From Lactuca virosa (lineage: Eukaryota; Streptophyta; Magnoliopsida; Asterales; Asteraceae), in the NCBI GenBank assembly GCA_928212115.1, contig CAKMRJ010005634.1, forward strand, positions 251,169,009-251,233,008: a stretch of DNA of 64,000 nucleotides, written 5' to 3'. Below the pieces are notes generated by a model. The model did no database searches, was not told the origin of the DNA, and saw only the letters and a list, made by a program, of their open reading frames with translations. Position 1 is the stretch's first letter. Every line of letters begins with the position of its first letter. This document shows, piece by piece, positions 61,199 through 64,000 of this stretch. The translations under genes were made by a program, and so were the position numbers.

Positions 61199-62204
61199 AG
61201 TAACGCCGGTGTTTCTGGGCTAAGAATTAAAGACGATGTAATAGTCTAGGTCAACTATTGTAACGTGTTTTGAAGTAATAAGAATGAATTATGTGCTTTA
61301 GACTTAATAATTGTGATATAATAAATTAATGATAAAAATAAGCGTCAAAAGTAAAATGTTAGATATAGCCGATATCTATGAAGAAAGCTGTAGTGGTTGA
61401 AACAAGGATTCCGGAGATATAAAGCTTACCGAAATCCGAGTTATAATGAAGAAGTTATGACATGTCGAAGTTTCACGACAGAACCGGCACGACGATGTGT
61501 GACGTAAAAAGTGAGTTTACGATAAAGTGATTTTTAGCCTTTGTGATCTAAATGAAAGTCGTAGTATTCGTTAAACCGAGAACTTTCATAAAAAGAACGT
61601 CCAAATCTGACTTCGTATGAGGAAGTTATGATTTTTCTAAGTTTCGGCTTAGAAGTATGCAGCCCGAAATTCGAATTTTAGATCGAGTGATTTTTAGCCG
61701 ACACAACCTAAACGAGAATTGAAGATCTCATCGATAGTAGTTTAATGGTAAAAAGACAGACGGAAACGGACGTCGGATGAAGAAGTTATGAATTTTTAAC
61801 GGACTTTTCCTTTCCCGGGCTGTTAAAAATATAACTTTAAAAATAAAGTCAAAATAGTTGACGGAGTCTAAACGAAAGTTGTAGAGTATACTTTCACCTA
61901 CGTGTGGATATAAAGAACGTCAAAAACGGAGTTCGTATGCAAAAGATATGAATTTTTGAAGTTTGAAAAATAGGAGAACGCACAGCGTACACGAGTACGC
62001 CCAGCGTACTCGTGTACACGGTCCGAGATTGGCCACGTCGCCTACTCCCTCACATGCAACACGTATCTCGCAACTTGACACGTCCGGAGCCACGTATCTC
62101 GCTACGCCCAGCGTACTCGGTCTACGCCCAGCGTAGAGCCTCGCAAGGCAGTACGCCCCGCGTACATGAAGATTACGCCCAACGTAATCAGGTGCTTCGG
62201 CCAC

Positions 62205-62213
62205 TATAAATAG
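62205..62213 (+). promoter_or_regulatory. TATA box of H 3' LTR
   Basis: TATAAATAG after the palindrome block, 4 bp before TGCGAGG. Confidence 0.65.
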
Positions 62214-62859
62214 GATGCGAGGCTGCCCGATTTTATTTAGAAAATTTTACCTTTTCACACCCTCTACTTCCTTTCAAGCTACCCTAACACCCCCCGAAGC
62301 CTAAGGAACAACCCCAACACCTGAAGCAAGTCCCGACACACCAAAGATTCCGAGAAAGGAGTTTTTCAAGTCGAAACTATGCCCGCGTGAAGCCCGGTTT
62401 TTGAGAAAACATCCCGGTTTCATCGAAAAATATTGTTTCAAGGGACGAAGTGCTGTCCAATCACCATCTTATAAGGCGAGTGTATAGTCATTTTCATCTT
62501 ACATATAGATGTGAAGTATTTTATATAACATATGTGCTATGTGTATATATGTTGTTTGTTTATTTAAAATGGATGTTGAATGAATGTTTTATACAGGTTT
62601 TAAACTGTATATGTATTCTAATCTACAAATATGTTGGGTATAACATGGGTAGATGAAATAGTTGATGTATGATGAAATAAAATGATGAGAGGTCTCGATG
62701 TTGACGATGTTCCAGTCATCTAGCGGAATATAGATGACGACCACAGACTTTTCTAGACAGTCCAGTGGAACGTTAACAGGCTCGTAAACTGTAGATGTTT
62801 TTCAAAAGTACGGATTAGACTTAGTCAATTGTCCTTAGTCCGAGAGTATGGATAGGACG

Positions 62860-63110
62860 TAGTTATTTGTTATTAATCCGGGAGTATGGATTAAGACATA
62901 TTTATTTGTTATTAATCCGGGAGTATGGATTAAGATATGGTTATTTGTTATTAATCTGGGAGTATGAATTAAGACATAAGTTATTTATTATTAATCCGGG
63001 TATATAGATTAACACATGGTTATTTGTTATTAATCCGAGAGTATGGATTAAGACATAAGTTATTTATTATTAATCCGGGATTATGGATTAAGACATAGTT
63101 AATTGTCCCT
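62860..63110 (+). repeat. tandem repeat of about 38-40 bp in H 3' LTR
   Basis: Six to seven units equivalent to 56929-57170, with unit-specific variants. Confidence 0.9.
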
Positions 63111-63567
63111 AGTCCGAGAGTATGGAATGGGCATAGTTATTGATCTGGGAGTATGGATCAGACATACCCGATCCGGGAATATAGATTAGGTAAAGAGGTT
63201 AATTTTAGATCCGGGAGTATGGATTAGGCCAGTAGATGTAAATAACTGTTGAAAGGCCTATATCGTACTGTTTATGCTTTTGGTCTGTATCGGAACATGA
63301 CATCCCGAGGTTTTGTAATATAATGAAAATACATTTCTGTAAGAAATGATTTGATAAATTTTTATCTTTGTTTTGGGAACAAATTTCGTAACACCTTTTG
63401 AAAGATTACTCTAATTTTATTTTAAAAGCATAAACGAAATCGGTCTTTTATGACCGTGAAAAATAGGGATGTCACAATATAACATATGTATCCATCCTAT
63501 AATTAATAACATGCGTTTCTTAGATTTGTATTTTAACGTGTTTTTATCTAACGTTTATGAAACTATA

Positions 63568-63891
63568 TCATTTTTTGGTGTGCTCGTAAGTTATAAAGAA
63601 GGACTTACCAATTCTTAGGGGAAGATTTTGGGCAGCGTCGCTCGTGAAAATGAGAAATGCTCTTCCTTGAGCATTGCCCCTTAGATTTTCCACCCTTGGG
63701 CATTCTCTTTTGAAGTGGACCACTACTCCACATTTATAACAGTTGCGGTTCTTGCCAATACCAATTATTTGGGTAGTGGCGAGTGGCGGACTTCTACAGG
63801 ACTTAGTTGTGTGGCCCTTCTTGTCGTAGTTATTACAGATTAACTCTCTACATGCACCCACGTGATGGTAGTTGCACTTATTCCATACCAA
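63568..63891 (-). pseudogene. Gypsy gag nucleocapsid of J (partial)
   Basis: The 107-codon minus-strand frame carries two zinc-knuckle blocks. CNNYDKKGHTTKSC has lost its second Cys to Tyr. CYKCGVVVHFKREC keeps the full C-x2-C-x4-H-x4-C pattern. The layout (C-rich block, KGHTT, then second knuckle) parallels G1 gag. Sequence upstream on this strand (63892-64000) probably continues gag in another frame. After the knuckles the frame runs into unrelated sequence, and protease is not seen before the H insertion. Confidence 0.8.
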
Positions 63892-64000
63892 AAGATCTCC
63901 TGCATATTGCCTTAAAGGAGTAGGTGATGGTATGTTTGTTACAAGGACTTTCCCAAACTCTTGCTTCTTCCATACTTCTTGCTCTGAATCTTCATCAGGC

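Larger units (their letters stand above)
55265..63476 (+). mobile_element. Gypsy element H, composite with three LTR copies
   Basis: The outer flanks are ATATA (55260-55264) and ATATA (63477-63481), a perfect 5-bp target duplication. Inside are a complete 5' LTR (55265-57836), a second LTR lacking both ends (57837-59756), part of gag, the C-terminal end of pol, a purine tract and the 3' LTR (61199-63476). Primer-binding site, gag start, protease, RT and most of integrase are missing. Confidence 0.88.
61199..63476 (+). repeat. 3' LTR of H (2278 bp, internal deletion)
   Basis: It starts AGTAACGCC, where the first T is mutated to A, and ends GGGATGTCACA. It contains palindromes at 61980-62190, a TATA box, and about seven GGGAGTATGG units. 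Near 63229 it jumps from GGATTAGG to CCAGTAGATG, losing about 300 bp present in the 5' LTR. Confidence 0.88.
48026..64000 (-). mobile_element. Gypsy element J (reverse), containing H
   Basis: On the minus strand: gag from the right edge (63891-63568), H insertion (63476-55265), a short internal remainder with minisatellites (55264-53353), purine tract and LTR. No protease, RT or integrase is visible between gag and purine tract, so J appears to be a deleted or non-autonomous element. J is inserted in Copia C3 at 48026. Its 5' LTR lies outside the window. Confidence 0.65.

Overview
This window looks like intergenic heterochromatin from a flowering plant. It is a stack of nested LTR retrotransposons, and I found no host protein-coding gene, rRNA or functional tRNA gene. 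The evidence is Ty1/copia and Ty3/gypsy chromovirus protein domains on both strands, primer-binding sites complementary to initiator-Met tRNA (TGGTATCAGAGC), long LTRs with TATA boxes, a plant tRNA-derived SINE and a hAT-like MITE. GC-rich palindromes such as TACGCCCAGCGTA inside the LTRs remind me of Asteraceae (lettuce-type) repeats. That taxonomic guess comes from memory and is not shown by the sequence.

Layout, left to right. 1-5600: decayed Copia element (P) with its 3' LTR at 4857-5600. 5601-5978: tail of a Gypsy LTR (family G1). 5979-11421: reverse-strand Copia element E, cut short on its left by G1. 11422-13454: reverse-strand Gypsy element F, carrying E as an insertion. 13455-21188: G1, a chromovirus with broken gag-pol and a 2.93-kb 3' LTR. 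20811-28574: second copy of the block at 5601-13454 (G1 LTR tail, E, F). F then continues with its long reverse LTR to about 32498, which holds a MITE at 31483-32078. 32499-36301: forward Gypsy relic M (integrase, then LTR). 36428-36729 and beyond: reverse Copia LTR (N). 37876-38005: SINE. About 38640-48025: forward Copia element C3, broken by a small insertion (about 40770-41011) and by a solo LTR (44094-46703). 48026-55264 and 63477-64000: reverse Gypsy element J, which interrupts C3. 55265-63476: Gypsy element H inserted in J, with matching ATATA flanks.

The main structural result is a tandem duplication of about 15.1 kb. Its unit is 13455-28574. The right part of the first unit is 5601-13454, and the new junction lies at 13454/13455, inside an LTR of F. 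Copia P later jumped into the G1 LTR of the first unit. The empty site survives at 20811-20815 in the second unit. The inferred order is: M, F into M, E into F, G1 into E, tandem duplication, P into the duplicated LTR. A second nest is C3, then J into C3, then H into J; the solo LTR in C3 belongs to the same LTR family as H.

All coding sequences are retrotransposon gag/pol carrying stops and frameshifts, so no autonomous element is intact within the window. I found no convincing new biological system. The most unusual material is structural: the duplication, palindrome-rich LTR modules, minisatellites inside retroelements, and the composite three-LTR element H.
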